DNA of 64,000 bases from Mycetohabitans endofungorum (GTDB taxonomy: Bacteria > Pseudomonadota > Gammaproteobacteria > Burkholderiales > Burkholderiaceae). This document shows, one piece after another, positions 10,398-19,532 of this stretch (within the stretch, counting starts at the first letter, position 1; every line of letters begins with the position of its first letter). The DNA lies in NCBI RefSeq assembly GCF_002927045.1, contig NZ_PRDW01000003.1, forward strand, positions 238,243 to 302,242. Reading direction: 5' to 3'. The notes under the pieces were generated by a model. That model was not told the DNA's origin. It worked only from the letters and a program-made list of their open reading frames with translations, and ran no database searches. Both the position numbers and the translations under genes were made by a program.

Positions 10398-10790
10398 TTA
10401 GCGCTTGGAGAACTGCTTGCGACGACGTGCCTTGTGCAAACCTACCTTCTTACGCTCGACTTCACGTGCATCGCGCGTCACGAAGCCAGCGTTCGACAAC
10501 GTCGGCTTCAGCGTCGCATCGTAGTCGATCAGCGCACGGGTGATACCGTGACGCACGGCGCCAGCCTGGCCGGTTTCGCCGCCACCGACCACGTTGACCT
10601 TGATGTCGAACGTGTTCGCGTGGTTCACTAGATCCAGCGGCTGACGCACGATCATCAGCGACGTCTCGCGCGAGAAGTAGTCGGCGATGGGCTTGCCGTT
10701 GACGACGATGTCGCCCTTGCCAGCCTTGATAAACACGCGAGCCACTGCACTCTTGCGGCGGCCGGTACCGTAGTTCCAATTTCCGATCAT
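10398..10790 (-). CDS. rpsI: 30S ribosomal protein S9
   Basis: A 130-residue small-subunit ribosomal protein whose basic C-terminal tail reaches the P-site tRNA. It starts [20 protein letters not shown] and ends with the expected basic tail RRKQFSKR. It follows rplM by 12 bases in the conserved rplM-rpsI operon. Confidence 0.98.
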   Translation of the reverse strand: MIGNWNYGTGRRKSAVARVFIKAGKGDIVVNGKPIADYFSRETSLMIVRQPLDLVNHANTFDIKVNVVGGGETGQAGAVRHGITRALIDYDATLKPTLSNAGFVTRDAREVERKKVGLHKARRRKQFSKR

Positions 10791-10802
10791 CTGACTGGCT
10801 CC

Positions 10803-11231
10803 TTAGATCTCGAGCGCCTTCGGTTGTTGCGCGGTGTGCGGGTGCGTCGCGTCCGCGTAGACCTTCAGCTTCTTGATCATCGCGTAGCCGAGCGGGCCCT
10901 TCGGCAGCATGCCCTTGACAGCCTTCTCAAGTGCACGGCCCGGGAAACGCTCCTGCATCTTGCCAAAAGTCGTTTCGTAAATGCCGCCCGGATAGCCCGA
11001 GTGACGGTAATACTTCTTATCGGTCGTCTTGTTGCCAGTGACCTTCAGCTTGCCGGCATTGACGACGATGATGAAATCGCCGGTATCGACGTGCGGCGTG
11101 AACTCCGGCTTGTGCTTGCCGCGAAGGCGGCGTGCCACTTCGCTGGCGACACGGCCGAGGACCTTGTCCGTCGCGTCAATCACGTACCATTCGCGCTTCA
11201 CCTCATGGGCTTTGGCGGAAAACGTCTTCAT
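10803..11231 (-). CDS. rplM: 50S ribosomal protein L13
   Basis: A 142-residue early-assembly protein of the large subunit. Family segments [27 protein letters not shown] [10 protein letters not shown] and [13 protein letters not shown] are all present. First gene of the rplM-rpsI operon; its leader lies downstream of the sRNA terminator at 11407-11434, so the operon has its own promoter in 11232-11406. Confidence 0.98.
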   Translation of the reverse strand: MKTFSAKAHEVKREWYVIDATDKVLGRVASEVARRLRGKHKPEFTPHVDTGDFIIVVNAGKLKVTGNKTTDKKYYRHSGYPGGIYETTFGKMQERFPGRALEKAVKGMLPKGPLGYAMIKKLKVYADATHPHTAQQPKALEI

Positions 11232-11406
11232 GATCGATCCAAATGAGATGCTCTGCCCTTCTGTGGTCCTGCTTGTGGATGCGCATCATGGCGCGGCGCA
11301 GGCTCTCCCTGATTCTTCTTCCGCGGGCATTTTCGGAAAAGCTCTGAATTATAAAGGGTTTTTAGACCGGGCGCTACCCCGACCCTAGCCTAGTCCACAT
11401 AATGGC

Positions 11407-11434
11407 AAAAAAAACCCGAACCAATGTTCGGGTT
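11407..11434 (-). terminator. Rho-independent terminator of the sRNA candidate
   Basis: Perfect 9-bp stem AACCCGAAC/GTTCGGGTT with four-base loop, followed on the minus strand by eight T. There is no T-run in the plus direction, so it must end a minus-strand transcript that begins right of 11434 and left of osmC. Confidence 0.9.
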
Positions 11435-11498
11435 CAATCCACCAAAGGAGGAGGTGGAGGAGACAAGCAGAGGTCGAGCAAGTGTGCGTCGACCAATA
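11407..11498 (-). ncRNA. Candidate trans-acting sRNA with anti-Shine-Dalgarno loop
   Basis: Read on the minus strand, a transcript of about 92 nt is predicted. From 5' to 3' it has a hairpin GGUCGA-11 nt loop-UCGACC (11494-11472), a single-stranded CU-rich stretch, a second hairpin with 6-bp stem UCCACC/GGUGGA (11458-11438) exposing the 9-nt loop UCCUCCUUU, then a 9-bp terminator stem and an 8-U tail. The loop is an exact complement of a strong Shine-Dalgarno sequence (AAAGGAGGA). A sigma-70-like promoter lies directly upstream. No protein explains this region. Architecture and loop strongly suggest a regulatory RNA that blocks translation of mRNAs by covering ribosome binding sites; the role is inferred. 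Confidence 0.75.
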
Positions 11499-11504
11499 GA
11501 CGAC

Positions 11505-11533
11505 ATTATGTGGCTTACGCTGATAAGCCGCAA
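11505..11533 (-). promoter_or_regulatory. Predicted sigma-70 promoter of the sRNA candidate
   Basis: On the minus strand TTGCGG (11533-11528), a 17-base spacer and CATAAT (11510-11505) match the sigma-70 consensus at 4/6 and 5/6 positions. Transcription would start near 11498, just ahead of the first hairpin. Confidence 0.65.
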
Positions 11534-11534
11534 G

Positions 11535-11838
11535 GAAAACTACATGGCGAAACTCTCCGCCATCATACGAATATTGGAATCACACCATAAATAGCCAATA
11601 TTTCCTTTCAATCAATAGGTTAACGATCTCTCACCAACACTGCGACCTAAACGAGCGCTTCGCCTAACGACGCCGGACAACCAGGACGATTTCGCCGCCG
11701 TCCACGACCGGCCCGCTCCACAGCGGCGGATTCCCGTTGCTTGGCGTCGTCCGATGCGACGCTCACGCGGCAGCGACGCGCGACAGCGCTCGTGCGCGTT
11801 CGTTACAATGTACAAAAACTCAGGTCTGGAAACGCGCG
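11535..11838. other. Intergenic region between sRNA promoter and osmC
   Basis: About 300 bases with no convincing gene. The part at 11535-11640 is visibly AT-rich compared with the surroundings and may carry upstream promoter elements for the minus-strand sRNA. The part near 11800-11838 (TTACAATGTACAAAAA) probably holds the osmC promoter, with TACAAT as a possible -10. Confidence 0.5.
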
Positions 11839-12261
11839 ATGGAATGCAAGGTCAGCTGGTTGGGCAAGGACGGAATGGCTTTCGTGGCCGAGACGGGCAG
11901 TGGCCACATGGTGGCAATGGATGGCGCCCCGGAAGGTGGTGGCCGTAACCTGGCCCCGCGACCGATGGAAATGGTGCTGCTGGGCGCCGGGGGCTGCACG
12001 GCGTACGACGTCGTGATGATTCTGAAAAAAAGCCGTCAGGACATTATCGACTGCAACGTCACGCTAAAGGCCGAGCGGGCAAGCCAGGATCCGAAGGTAT
12101 TCACGAAGATCCATTTCCATTTCACGGTGAGCGGCCGGAACTTGAACCCGGCGACCGTGGAGCGCGCGATCAACCTGTCACACGACAAGTATTGCTCCGC
12201 CTCGATCATGTTGGCCAAGAGCGCGGAACTCACGCACTCGTTCGAGATCGTCGACGCATAG
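11839..12261 (+). CDS. OsmC/Ohr-superfamily protein (YhfA-like)
   Basis: A 140-residue small redox protein of the OsmC superfamily, YhfA-like subgroup. The first conserved cysteine lies in LLGAGGCTAYDVV and the second in HDKYCSASIML. Members of this superfamily reduce organic hydroperoxides or act in sulfur chemistry; the exact substrate for this subgroup is uncertain. I chose the ATG at 11839 (MECKVSWL), which gives the family length; the frame is open further upstream. It is convergent with rnpB. Confidence 0.88.
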   Translation: MECKVSWLGKDGMAFVAETGSGHMVAMDGAPEGGGRNLAPRPMEMVLLGAGGCTAYDVVMILKKSRQDIIDCNVTLKAERASQDPKVFTKIHFHFTVSGRNLNPATVERAINLSHDKYCSASIMLAKSAELTHSFEIVDA

Positions 12262-12281
12262 CGCGTGTCGCGAAAGGAGGG

Positions 12282-12690
<409 letters not shown>

Positions 12691-12701
12691 AAGCCGTCAT
12701 C

Positions 12702-13598
12702 TTAGCATGGGTGGCGCGGCCCGCGCCGGCCGCCGCGAAATACCGACGTGTCCGCGTAGAACCGCGGATCGGCGTTGGCCGCCCACCAGCCCGGCACGCC
12801 AAGCACAGGCAACGGCGAAAACCGCGCGATCGTCAGCGCCCCGCCCTTTTGGGCACGCTCGCGCGGCGCCTGCCGTGGCGGGCACTCGCCGACGTTATCA
12901 TCGAGTGCCGCGGCGACACGGACGTCCACGTCGGCCTGACGCTGCGCCGCGGGCGCATCGAACCAGTCCGGCTCGACTTGGCAGACCCATGCATGCGCAG
13001 TGCATGCGCGATACGGCGCGAGCAGCTTCTCCAGCAGCGCATGGCCGTACACGTACACAGCGCAACGCGCAGGCCACGCCTGGCGATGCTCGACAAACAG
13101 ACGGCGCCAGTCAAAAGCGCGCAGCGCTTCGGCTAGCGAACCATCGGAAGTCACAAAGATCGCGCCGTTTTCGTCAAAGTGGGTTAGTGCATCGCGTACC
13201 GGCCCCCTGCCGTTGCCGGGCGCGGGCGCACCTGCCTGCCGCCACGCCTCGGCCATGCCGCAGGCGGTCGTGGCGAGCTTGGTCCGCGGAAAGGCAAACC
13301 AACTCGCCGCGTTGAAGAAATCGTGCAGATTTTCGCGCGTGGGCACGCAACCTGTCGCAGCAATGTGCGCTTCGTAACGCGTGCCGGGCGGCAACAGAGA
13401 CTGCGCCACGAAGGTCAGCGGCAAGCCAGCGCCGATGCATAGCGACGCCGCTTGGGCATCCTGCGTCATCGTGCTGAGCCACGCGCCGGCCCCATGAGTA
13501 TCGAGCACCCGTTGCCAGCGCATCCCATGGGCTCGGAACGGCTCGAACCACGGTCGCGACCAGTCGATCCGCGCCACGGCCTCGCGCAGCGTTAGCAT
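12702..13598 (-). CDS. DUF3025 domain protein
   Basis: A 298-residue protein of the DUF3025 family, function unknown. Family landmarks are NLHDFFNAASWFAFPRTK and the acidic FDENGAIFVTSDGSL. It lies 14 bases downstream of pyrC and is very probably co-transcribed with it, as in other Burkholderia. The ATG at 13598 avoids overlap with pyrC. The end overlaps the rnpB promoter. Confidence 0.88.
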   Translation of the reverse strand: MLTLREAVARIDWSRPWFEPFRAHGMRWQRVLDTHGAGAWLSTMTQDAQAASLCIGAGLPLTFVAQSLLPPGTRYEAHIAATGCVPTRENLHDFFNAASWFAFPRTKLATTACGMAEAWRQAGAPAPGNGRGPVRDALTHFDENGAIFVTSDGSLAEALRAFDWRRLFVEHRQAWPARCAVYVYGHALLEKLLAPYRACTAHAWVCQVEPDWFDAPAAQRQADVDVRVAAALDDNVGECPPRQAPRERAQKGGALTIARFSPLPVLGVPGWWAANADPRFYADTSVFRGGRRGPRHPC

Positions 13599-13612
13599 GG
13601 CCGCCGTGCGTG

Positions 13613-14713
13613 TCAACGCAGCTTCCAGCCGAGCGCTTCGCCGGCCTTGAGCGGTACCACGCTGATGCCGCCTGCGTCGATGGCCTCGGGCAACGTCCAA
13701 CTCGCGCGCTCGAGCGTCACCGTGTCGGTGGCGCGCGGCAATCCATAGAAGTCGGCACCATGAAAGCTCGCAAAGCCTTCCAACCGGCCCAGGGCGCCGG
13801 CCTCGTCAAAGGCCTGCGCGTATAGCTCCAGCGCATGCAGCGCCGTGTAGCAACCGGCACAGCCGCACGCGTGCTCCTTCAGGCCCTTCGGATGCGGCGC
13901 GCTGTCGGTGCCGAGGAAAAAGCGCGGATGACCCGAGGTAGCCGCCTCGACGAGTGCCACGCGGTGCGCCTCGCGCTTGAGCACCGGCAGGCAGTAATAA
14001 TGTGGACGGATGCCGCCGACCAGCATCGCGTTGCGATTCAGCAGCAAGTGGTGAGCAGTGATCGTTGCGCCCAGCGTGCCCGGCGCTGCATCCGCGTCGC
14101 GCACATACTGCGCGGCGTCGCGCGTCGTGATGTGCTCGAACACCACCTTGAGCGCAGGGAAATCGCGCCGCAACGGCTCGAGCACCCGGTCGATGAACAT
14201 TTTTTCGCGATCGAACACGTCGATCGACGGGTCTGTCACTTCGCCGTGCACCAGCAGCGGCAGGCCGGTCTGCTGCATCGCCTCCAGCGTAGCCGTGCAG
14301 TGGCGCAGATCCGTGACACCGGCGTCCGAATTGGTCGTCGCGCCGGCCGGATACAGCTTCACGCCATGCACGAAGCCGCTTTCGCGAGCCCGCCGGACTT
14401 CGTCCGGCGGCGTGTTGTCGGTCAGGTACAGCGTCATCAGCGGCTCGAACGCGGCGCCAGGGCCATGCGCGGGACGCGCGGCAAGAATTCGCTGCCGATA
14501 AGCACCGGCCTGCGCGGTCGTGGTGACCGGCGGCTTCAGATTCGGCATGATGATCGCGCGGCCGAACTGCCGGGCAGTATGCGGCAGCACCGCTTCGAGC
14601 AGTGCGCCGTCACGCACGTGCAAATGCCAATCATCGGGACGGGTGAGAGTCAGCGCAGCGGCGCCCGACGAACCGGCGCCGGCTGCGGTGGAATGGGACT
14701 GGGACGGGTTCAT
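13613..14713 (-). CDS. pyrC: Dihydroorotase
   Basis: A 366-residue zinc enzyme of pyrimidine synthesis that closes carbamoyl-aspartate to dihydroorotate. Metal ligands appear in [12 protein letters not shown] (HxH), the probably carboxylated lysine in [20 protein letters not shown] and FEHITT; the catalytic aspartate lies in [10 protein letters not shown]. It belongs to the class II (E. coli PyrC) type but has an N-terminal extension of about 20 residues rich in Ala/Ser/Gly. Confidence 0.96.
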   Translation of the reverse strand: MNPSQSHSTAAGAGSSGAAALTLTRPDDWHLHVRDGALLEAVLPHTARQFGRAIIMPNLKPPVTTTAQAGAYRQRILAARPAHGPGAAFEPLMTLYLTDNTPPDEVRRARESGFVHGVKLYPAGATTNSDAGVTDLRHCTATLEAMQQTGLPLLVHGEVTDPSIDVFDREKMFIDRVLEPLRRDFPALKVVFEHITTRDAAQYVRDADAAPGTLGATITAHHLLLNRNAMLVGGIRPHYYCLPVLKREAHRVALVEAATSGHPRFFLGTDSAPHPKGLKEHACGCAGCYTALHALELYAQAFDEAGALGRLEGFASFHGADFYGLPRATDTVTLERASWTLPEAIDAGGISVVPLKAGEALGWKLR

Positions 14714-14729
14714 GTCGATCGGCAGTTAA

Positions 14730-14803
14730 GCATGCGTATCACGCATGCGAAGGCTCGCCTGGGGCCACGCATTGGATGCGAAGCAGCGACGCATACGTCG
14801 CTG
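14730..14803. repeat. Two inverted repeats between pyrC and the amidotransferase gene
   Basis: GCATGCGT/ACGCATGC (14730-14737, 14741-14748) and CAGCGACG/CGTCGCTG (14784-14791, 14796-14803) are perfect 8-bp inverted repeats in the divergent intergenic region. They may be operators or leader hairpins; neither is assigned. Confidence 0.5.
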
Positions 14804-14898
14804 TTTCGGCTCGGGTGGCCCAGGACTCGGTGATATTCTTCAAAAACATCATTGTAGCGGGCGCTAAGCGCGCTCGCGAAGCATTGCGTGTTCGCATC

Positions 14899-15810
14899 AT
14901 GTGCCAACTGCTCGGAATGAATTGCGCGGCGCCCACGGACGTGACCTTTTCGTTCACGGGTTTCGCGGCGCGCGGCGGCGTCACTGACCATCATGCCGAT
15001 GGCTTCGGCATCGCGTTCTTCGAGGACAAAGCCTGCCGGCTGTTCATCGACCACCAGGCGTCGGCGACCTCGCCGATCGCCGAGCTGGTCAAGAAATACC
15101 CGATCAAGTCGAAAAACACGATCGCACACATTCGCAAGGCCACGCAAGGTCGCATCGTGCTGGAAAACTGTCATCCGTTCCAGCGCGAGCTATGGGGCCG
15201 GCATTGGATCTTCGCGCACAACGGCGATCTGCGCGACTATGCGCCAGCACTCGGCGGCGTGTACCTGCCGGTCGGCACGACGGACAGCGAGCTTGCGTTC
15301 TGCGCGATCATGCAGCACCTGCGCGCGTGCTTCCCTAGCACCCACCCACCGCTAAACGAGCTGTTCGACGCATTGGCACAGGCCACACGCGAGATCACTC
15401 GGCACGGTGTGTTCAACTTTTTGCTGTCCAACGGGCAGGCATTGTTCGTCCACTGCTCGACCCATTTGTATTACCTCGTGCGCAGCTGGCCGTTCTCGAC
15501 CGCGCACTTGATCGACACGGACGTCACGATCGACTTTGCGCAATACACGACGCCAGAGGATCGCGTTGCGGTGATTGCGACGCAGCCGCTCACCGACAAT
15601 GAAACATGGACGCGCTTTGCCCCGGGGGATCTGGCAATGTTCCAGGCGGGCCAATTGTTGTGCAGTGTCAACGTGCCGGTGCCTGCCGACGTGGCGGCCA
15701 AGGCGCGAGAGCCGCTGTGCAAGGCCGCTGTCGAGTCAGTGTTGAGCACCAACGAGGACGGCGAGTTCACCATCGAATCCACGGACGACGCCGCAGCAGT
15801 GCAATCGTAA
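14899..15810 (+). CDS. Class II glutamine amidotransferase (YafJ-like)
   Basis: A 303-residue protein with an N-terminal nucleophile glutaminase domain: Met is followed by Cys2 (MCQLLGMNCAAP), which would become the catalytic N-terminal cysteine. Other landmarks are the HADGFGI-type HHADGFGIAFFED, THIRKATQG-type AHIRKATQG and IFAHNGDL. It resembles E. coli YafJ/EgtC-like glutaminases whose acceptor partner is unknown. I chose the ATG at 14899 because only this exposes the catalytic cysteine at position 2. Confidence 0.92.
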   Translation: MCQLLGMNCAAPTDVTFSFTGFAARGGVTDHHADGFGIAFFEDKACRLFIDHQASATSPIAELVKKYPIKSKNTIAHIRKATQGRIVLENCHPFQRELWGRHWIFAHNGDLRDYAPALGGVYLPVGTTDSELAFCAIMQHLRACFPSTHPPLNELFDALAQATREITRHGVFNFLLSNGQALFVHCSTHLYYLVRSWPFSTAHLIDTDVTIDFAQYTTPEDRVAVIATQPLTDNETWTRFAPGDLAMFQAGQLLCSVNVPVPADVAAKAREPLCKAAVESVLSTNEDGEFTIESTDDAAAVQS

Positions 15811-15862
15811 AGTTGCCCGTTCCGCCCGCCGCCGGTAACCCCATTTGAACTGAATTAACCGG

Positions 15863-15923
15863 TTCGGTACGACATTGCCCGTTTCGCGCTTAGCGGTGCC
15901 GCGCCTCACCTGCGAGATACCCT
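15863..15923 (+). promoter_or_regulatory. PIP/hrpII-box promoter (Hrp regulon type)
   Basis: TTCGG (15863-15867), exactly 15 bases, TTCGC (15883-15887), then 30 bases to TACCCT (15918-15923). This matches the plant-inducible-promoter layout TTCGB-N15-TTCGB-N30-32-YANNNT known for type III secretion genes controlled by HrpX/HrpB AraC-type regulators in Xanthomonas and Ralstonia. It lies 94 bases ahead of the next gene start. Confidence 0.75.
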
Positions 15924-16016
15924 TCATCGGATATCGACGTCGCCGGTACTATCGCGCCGGCAGAGCCGGCTTTGCGTCTATGCTTTCCATGTACGCCACG
16001 AAGGATATCCCGCACC

Positions 16017-17240
16017 ATGCTGAAATGCTTCCCTGTCCTCGGACGCGGTTCGGCGTCGTCTACTTCATCGACGAGCGACCCCACCCAAGCCGATGGTTTC
16101 AAACCGAACTGCATCGGCGGTCGCACAGCAACAGATCAGCGATCGACGGGCTTACCGGTGCCTGCCGATTCGCCACTTGCAAAGTTCCGCGAAGCGGTCC
16201 GTAAGGTGAGTCGAGACAATCGGCCGGTCAGTGTGCGCGCCATACCGGGCACGGGCATCGTCCACGTGAAGATCCAGGGCGACTCCAAAGTATTCGACAG
16301 TGTCGGCATGAAAAGGATCGATACATCGAACGGCCCCAAACGGCTTGAGTACCTCTCAATCCCCGCAGTCAGATATGTGCCACATCTGGCGGGCGGCGGT
16401 AAACAACCGTACGTCGTCAGCGCCATGTCAGATAAAGAAACGCGGCAATTGATGTCCCCAAATCAGTCTTTGAAAAGCAAGCTGCTGTCTCGCGACCCGC
16501 CCGGCCCTATCGCGTACATCAATGGGGGATTCTACGGACACACTGGCATCCGGGAAGACGAGATCGGCATCAAATCATACGCAGCGAACGCCCCGATCGG
16601 CGGCGCCAAAGTCAAAGGAATCAAGCAAATTGAAGGTGTGCGGCCCCAAGACGCCTATGAGGATGACTATCATAGGGTAACTTTTCCGAACGGATCCTAC
16701 GTGACCCTCGCGCCATTGCTGGCGCAGGTCAACGAAACCACGGGTCAATACGAAAACAAGTTTCCCGCGGAAAAGGCGGCCAATCCGAAATATGCGTTCG
16801 AGCATACGCCACTGAACCGCCCTGGAGAACTCGGCCACGCGTCGCACCCGAATGCACGCAGCGCAATCGATTTTCCATCGTCGTCTCGGCCCGCGGCCTC
16901 GCCCACCGCGCTGAAAACGAATCGGTACAGGATGGTCATCGCCGGAGATGATAGCGGCGTACGCGGCGTCAGGTCGACAGGCATGCGGATGGCCGAGATA
17001 GCCATCACGGTCGCTCGGATTGGGGCATTCAACCGCGATCCGGGTTATGCCATCGCATGCGATGGTGGATCGTCAACGACAATGGGCATCATCGACGGCC
17101 AGGGCAAATCGCTGCTTAGCGTCCAGGGGCTGCTCAACGAATCGTCGGCCGTCAATTTCGTCGCGCTTGCATCATCGAACCCGCCAAAACAGACTGAAGA
17201 CGCAACGGTCAAGCTGACCCCATACGTGCCGAAACCGTAG
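16017..17240 (+). CDS. Phosphodiester-glycosidase (NAGPA) domain protein, candidate type III effector
   Basis: A 407-residue protein with the two hallmark motifs of the NAGPA/phosphodiester glycosidase domain: AYINGGFYG (residues 166-174) and the catalytic-core CDGGSSTTMG (348-357), with TGMRMAEIAITVARIGA between. Such enzymes remove sugars from sugar-phosphodiesters. The N-terminus has no Sec signal; instead residues 1-50 are rich in Ser, Thr and Pro, as in type III effectors. The upstream Hrp-type box supports secretion through a type III system. ATG 16017 has AAGGA 11 bases upstream; a TTG at 15972 is the alternative. Base composition looks lower in GC than the neighbours. Effector status is inferred. 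Confidence 0.78.
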   Translation: MLKCFPVLGRGSASSTSSTSDPTQADGFKPNCIGGRTATDQRSTGLPVPADSPLAKFREAVRKVSRDNRPVSVRAIPGTGIVHVKIQGDSKVFDSVGMKRIDTSNGPKRLEYLSIPAVRYVPHLAGGGKQPYVVSAMSDKETRQLMSPNQSLKSKLLSRDPPGPIAYINGGFYGHTGIREDEIGIKSYAANAPIGGAKVKGIKQIEGVRPQDAYEDDYHRVTFPNGSYVTLAPLLAQVNETTGQYENKFPAEKAANPKYAFEHTPLNRPGELGHASHPNARSAIDFPSSSRPAASPTALKTNRYRMVIAGDDSGVRGVRSTGMRMAEIAITVARIGAFNRDPGYAIACDGGSSTTMGIIDGQGKSLLSVQGLLNESSAVNFVALASSNPPKQTEDATVKLTPYVPKP

Positions 17241-17304
17241 CGTGCGAACCGCCGGTGGCAGCAGGCCGCTCCCCGGACAGCAGATACCGCCGGGGATGCA
17301 ACGG

Positions 17305-18030
17305 TTAATGCAGGATCTTGGCCAGAAAATCCTTCGCGCGATCCGATTTCGGATTTGCGAAGAAGTCTTCCTTGCGATCATCCTCAACGATCGCCCCCCG
17401 GTCCATAAAGATGACCCGATGCGCAACCTTCTTTGCAAAGCCCATTTCGTGCGTCACGCACATCATCGTCATGCCTTCCTGCGCTAGCTCGACCATCACG
17501 TCCAGCACTTCATTGATCATCTCCGGATCGAGCGCCGAGGTCGGCTCGTCGAACAGCATCGCGATCGGGTCCATCGACAGGGCGCGTGCAATCGCCACGC
17601 GCTGCTGCTGACCGCCGGACAACTGCCCAGGATACTTGTCGGCGTGCGCCTTCAGACCGACACGATCGAGCAACTTCAGTCCCTTGGCGCTCGCCTCGTC
17701 CTTTGAGCGCCCGAGCACCTTGATTTGCGCAAGCGTCAGGTTCTCGGTGATCGACAGATGCGGAAACAGCTCGAAATGCTGGAACACCATCCCAACTTTC
17801 GCGCGCAGCTTTGACAAGTTTGTCTTAGGATCACTGACCGATTGCCCATTGATCATGATCTCGCCTTTCTGAAACGGCTCCAGTCCGTTGACCGTCTTGA
17901 TCAACGTCGACTTGCCCGAGCCCGACGGGCCGCACACGACGACCACCTCGCCTTTCTTGACCTCGGTCGAGCAATCTGTCAGCACCTGGAAGGACCCATA
18001 CCATTTTGAAACATTCTTGATCGAAATCAT
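17305..18030 (-). CDS. gltL: Glutamate/aspartate ABC importer ATPase
   Basis: A 241-residue ATP-binding subunit of a polar amino acid importer. Walker [10 protein letters not shown], signature [15 protein letters not shown] and Walker [13 protein letters not shown] are complete. ATG 18030 overlaps the gltK stop by four bases. Last gene of gltI-J-K-L. Confidence 0.96.
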   Translation of the reverse strand: MISIKNVSKWYGSFQVLTDCSTEVKKGEVVVVCGPSGSGKSTLIKTVNGLEPFQKGEIMINGQSVSDPKTNLSKLRAKVGMVFQHFELFPHLSITENLTLAQIKVLGRSKDEASAKGLKLLDRVGLKAHADKYPGQLSGGQQQRVAIARALSMDPIAMLFDEPTSALDPEMINEVLDVMVELAQEGMTMMCVTHEMGFAKKVAHRVIFMDRGAIVEDDRKEDFFANPKSDRAKDFLAKILH

Positions 18031-18704
18031 CTTGCGACCTTTTTCTGAAGACCCTTGACGAGGCTTGACGCCACCACGCAAATCACGAAATACACGGCGC
18101 CCGCGAACAGCACCATCTCGACAATCGTGCCGTCCCGGTCACCGACGTTTGCCGCGGTCCGGAAGAAATCCGCGACGCTGATCACATAGACCAGCGACGT
18201 GTCCTGGAACAGCACGATGGCCTGCGTCAGCAACAGCGGCACCATCGCGCGCAGCGCCTGCGGTAGCACGATCAGCCGCATGCCCTGGCCGTAGGTCATG
18301 CCGAGCGCGGAGGCAGCGCTGAGCTGCCCGCGCGGCACGGCCTGGATGCCGGCCCGGATGATCTCGGAGTAATACGCGGCCTCGAACAACGAGAACGCGA
18401 CCATCGCCGACACGAGCCGGATATCAACATCGGGCGACACGTCCAGCAACCGCTGTAGCAGCTGGGGCACCAGCAGGAAGAACCATAACAGCACCATCAC
18501 CAGCGGAATCGAGCGGAACAGGGTCACATAGCCGCGCGCGAACCATTCGAGTGGCTTGAACCCCGACAGCCGCATGAGCGCGAGCAGCGTGCCCCACACG
18601 ATGCCCACGACGATCGCCAGCACGGTGATTTGCAATGTGATCACCGCGCCGGTCCACAACGTCGGCAGCGCGTCTGGGATGCCGGACCAGTTGAACTGAC
18701 GCAT
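18027..18704 (-). CDS. gltK: Glutamate/aspartate ABC importer permease
   Basis: A 225-residue inner-membrane permease (HisM/GlnP type) with several hydrophobic segments and the EAA-loop region ([17 protein letters not shown]). Two consecutive ATG codons overlap the gltJ stop; GGAGG lies six bases before the second, so I start there (18704); 18707 is equally possible. The four-base overlap with gltL suggests coupled translation. Confidence 0.94.
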   Translation of the reverse strand: MRQFNWSGIPDALPTLWTGAVITLQITVLAIVVGIVWGTLLALMRLSGFKPLEWFARGYVTLFRSIPLVMVLLWFFLLVPQLLQRLLDVSPDVDIRLVSAMVAFSLFEAAYYSEIIRAGIQAVPRGQLSAASALGMTYGQGMRLIVLPQALRAMVPLLLTQAIVLFQDTSLVYVISVADFFRTAANVGDRDGTIVEMVLFAGAVYFVICVVASSLVKGLQKKVAR

Positions 18705-19444
18705 CATTTGCCTCCAATGTAGCCCGGCAGCCGGGTCTTTTTCTCGACCCAGCGCATGCAACCCATCACGACCAGGTTGATCAATACGTAAGCGAGCGTC
18801 ACCGCAATGAACGACTCATACGCCTGCGCAGTGTAGTCAACCAGTTGCCGTGCTTGCGCGGACAGGTCCAGCAGACCGATGGTTGACGCCACAGCGGAGT
18901 TCTTAAAAATATTGAGAAATTCGGAGGTCAGCGGCGGCACGATGATTCGGAACGCGACCGGCAGCATCACATAGCGATAGGTCTGCGGCATCGTGAAGCC
19001 CAATGCCAAGCCCGCGGCGCGCTGCCCGCGCGGCAACGCATTGATGCCCGAGCGCACCTGCTCGCAGACTCGAGCCGCCGTGAACAGCCCCAGACACAGA
19101 ATCGATGCCGAGAAGAATTGCGCATCCGGCGGCAACTGCTTGAACCACGTGCCGATCGACGGCGGCAGGATCTCCGGCAGCACGAAGTACCAGATAAAGA
19201 ACTGTACGATCAACGGGATGTTGCGGAACACCGCGACGTAGACCGTGCCAATGCCGGACAGCCATTTGTTCGGCACGGTGCGCAACACGCCCATCAGCGC
19301 GCCGACGAGCAGCGCGATCACCCACGCGCATAACGACACCGCGACCGTATTCCACAGCCCCGAGATCAGCCAGCCCAGATAGGTCGTCGGCTCGCCGGTC
19401 GAAACCGGGGTCATGAAAATGCCCCAATTCCAGTGATAACCCAT
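18704..19444 (-). CDS. gltJ: Glutamate/aspartate ABC importer permease
   Basis: A 246-residue inner-membrane permease pairing with GltK. The EAA loop reads [20 protein letters not shown], and transmembrane segments are evident around residues 30-55, 65-95 and 205-230. Preceded by a strong terminator hairpin downstream of gltI, so its expression depends on read-through. Confidence 0.95.
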   Translation of the reverse strand: MGYHWNWGIFMTPVSTGEPTTYLGWLISGLWNTVAVSLCAWVIALLVGALMGVLRTVPNKWLSGIGTVYVAVFRNIPLIVQFFIWYFVLPEILPPSIGTWFKQLPPDAQFFSASILCLGLFTAARVCEQVRSGINALPRGQRAAGLALGFTMPQTYRYVMLPVAFRIIVPPLTSEFLNIFKNSAVASTIGLLDLSAQARQLVDYTAQAYESFIAVTLAYVLINLVVMGCMRWVEKKTRLPGYIGGK

Positions 19445-19455
19445 GACTCAACTCC

Positions 19456-19496
19456 AAAAAAAACGGAAGGCGCGCCCGCAGGCATCCCTTCCGTTT
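19456..19496 (-). terminator. Intra-operon terminator between gltI and gltJ
   Basis: On the minus strand AAACGGAAGG, a 16-base loop, CCTTCCGTTTTTTTT: a 10-bp stem with a U-tract. It would end most gltI transcripts and leave fewer gltJKL mRNAs, a common way to make excess binding protein. Confidence 0.85.
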
Positions 19497-19532
19497 CAGT
19501 CACGCCTGTCAATGAACGATGGACCGAGCGGA

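Noticed and set aside
11402..11590. 62-codon plus-strand frame starting MAKKTRTNVRVQ
   Set aside because: It runs through the terminator and hairpins of the minus-strand sRNA candidate, has no recognised family and no ribosome binding site; its Gly run is the hairpin loop.
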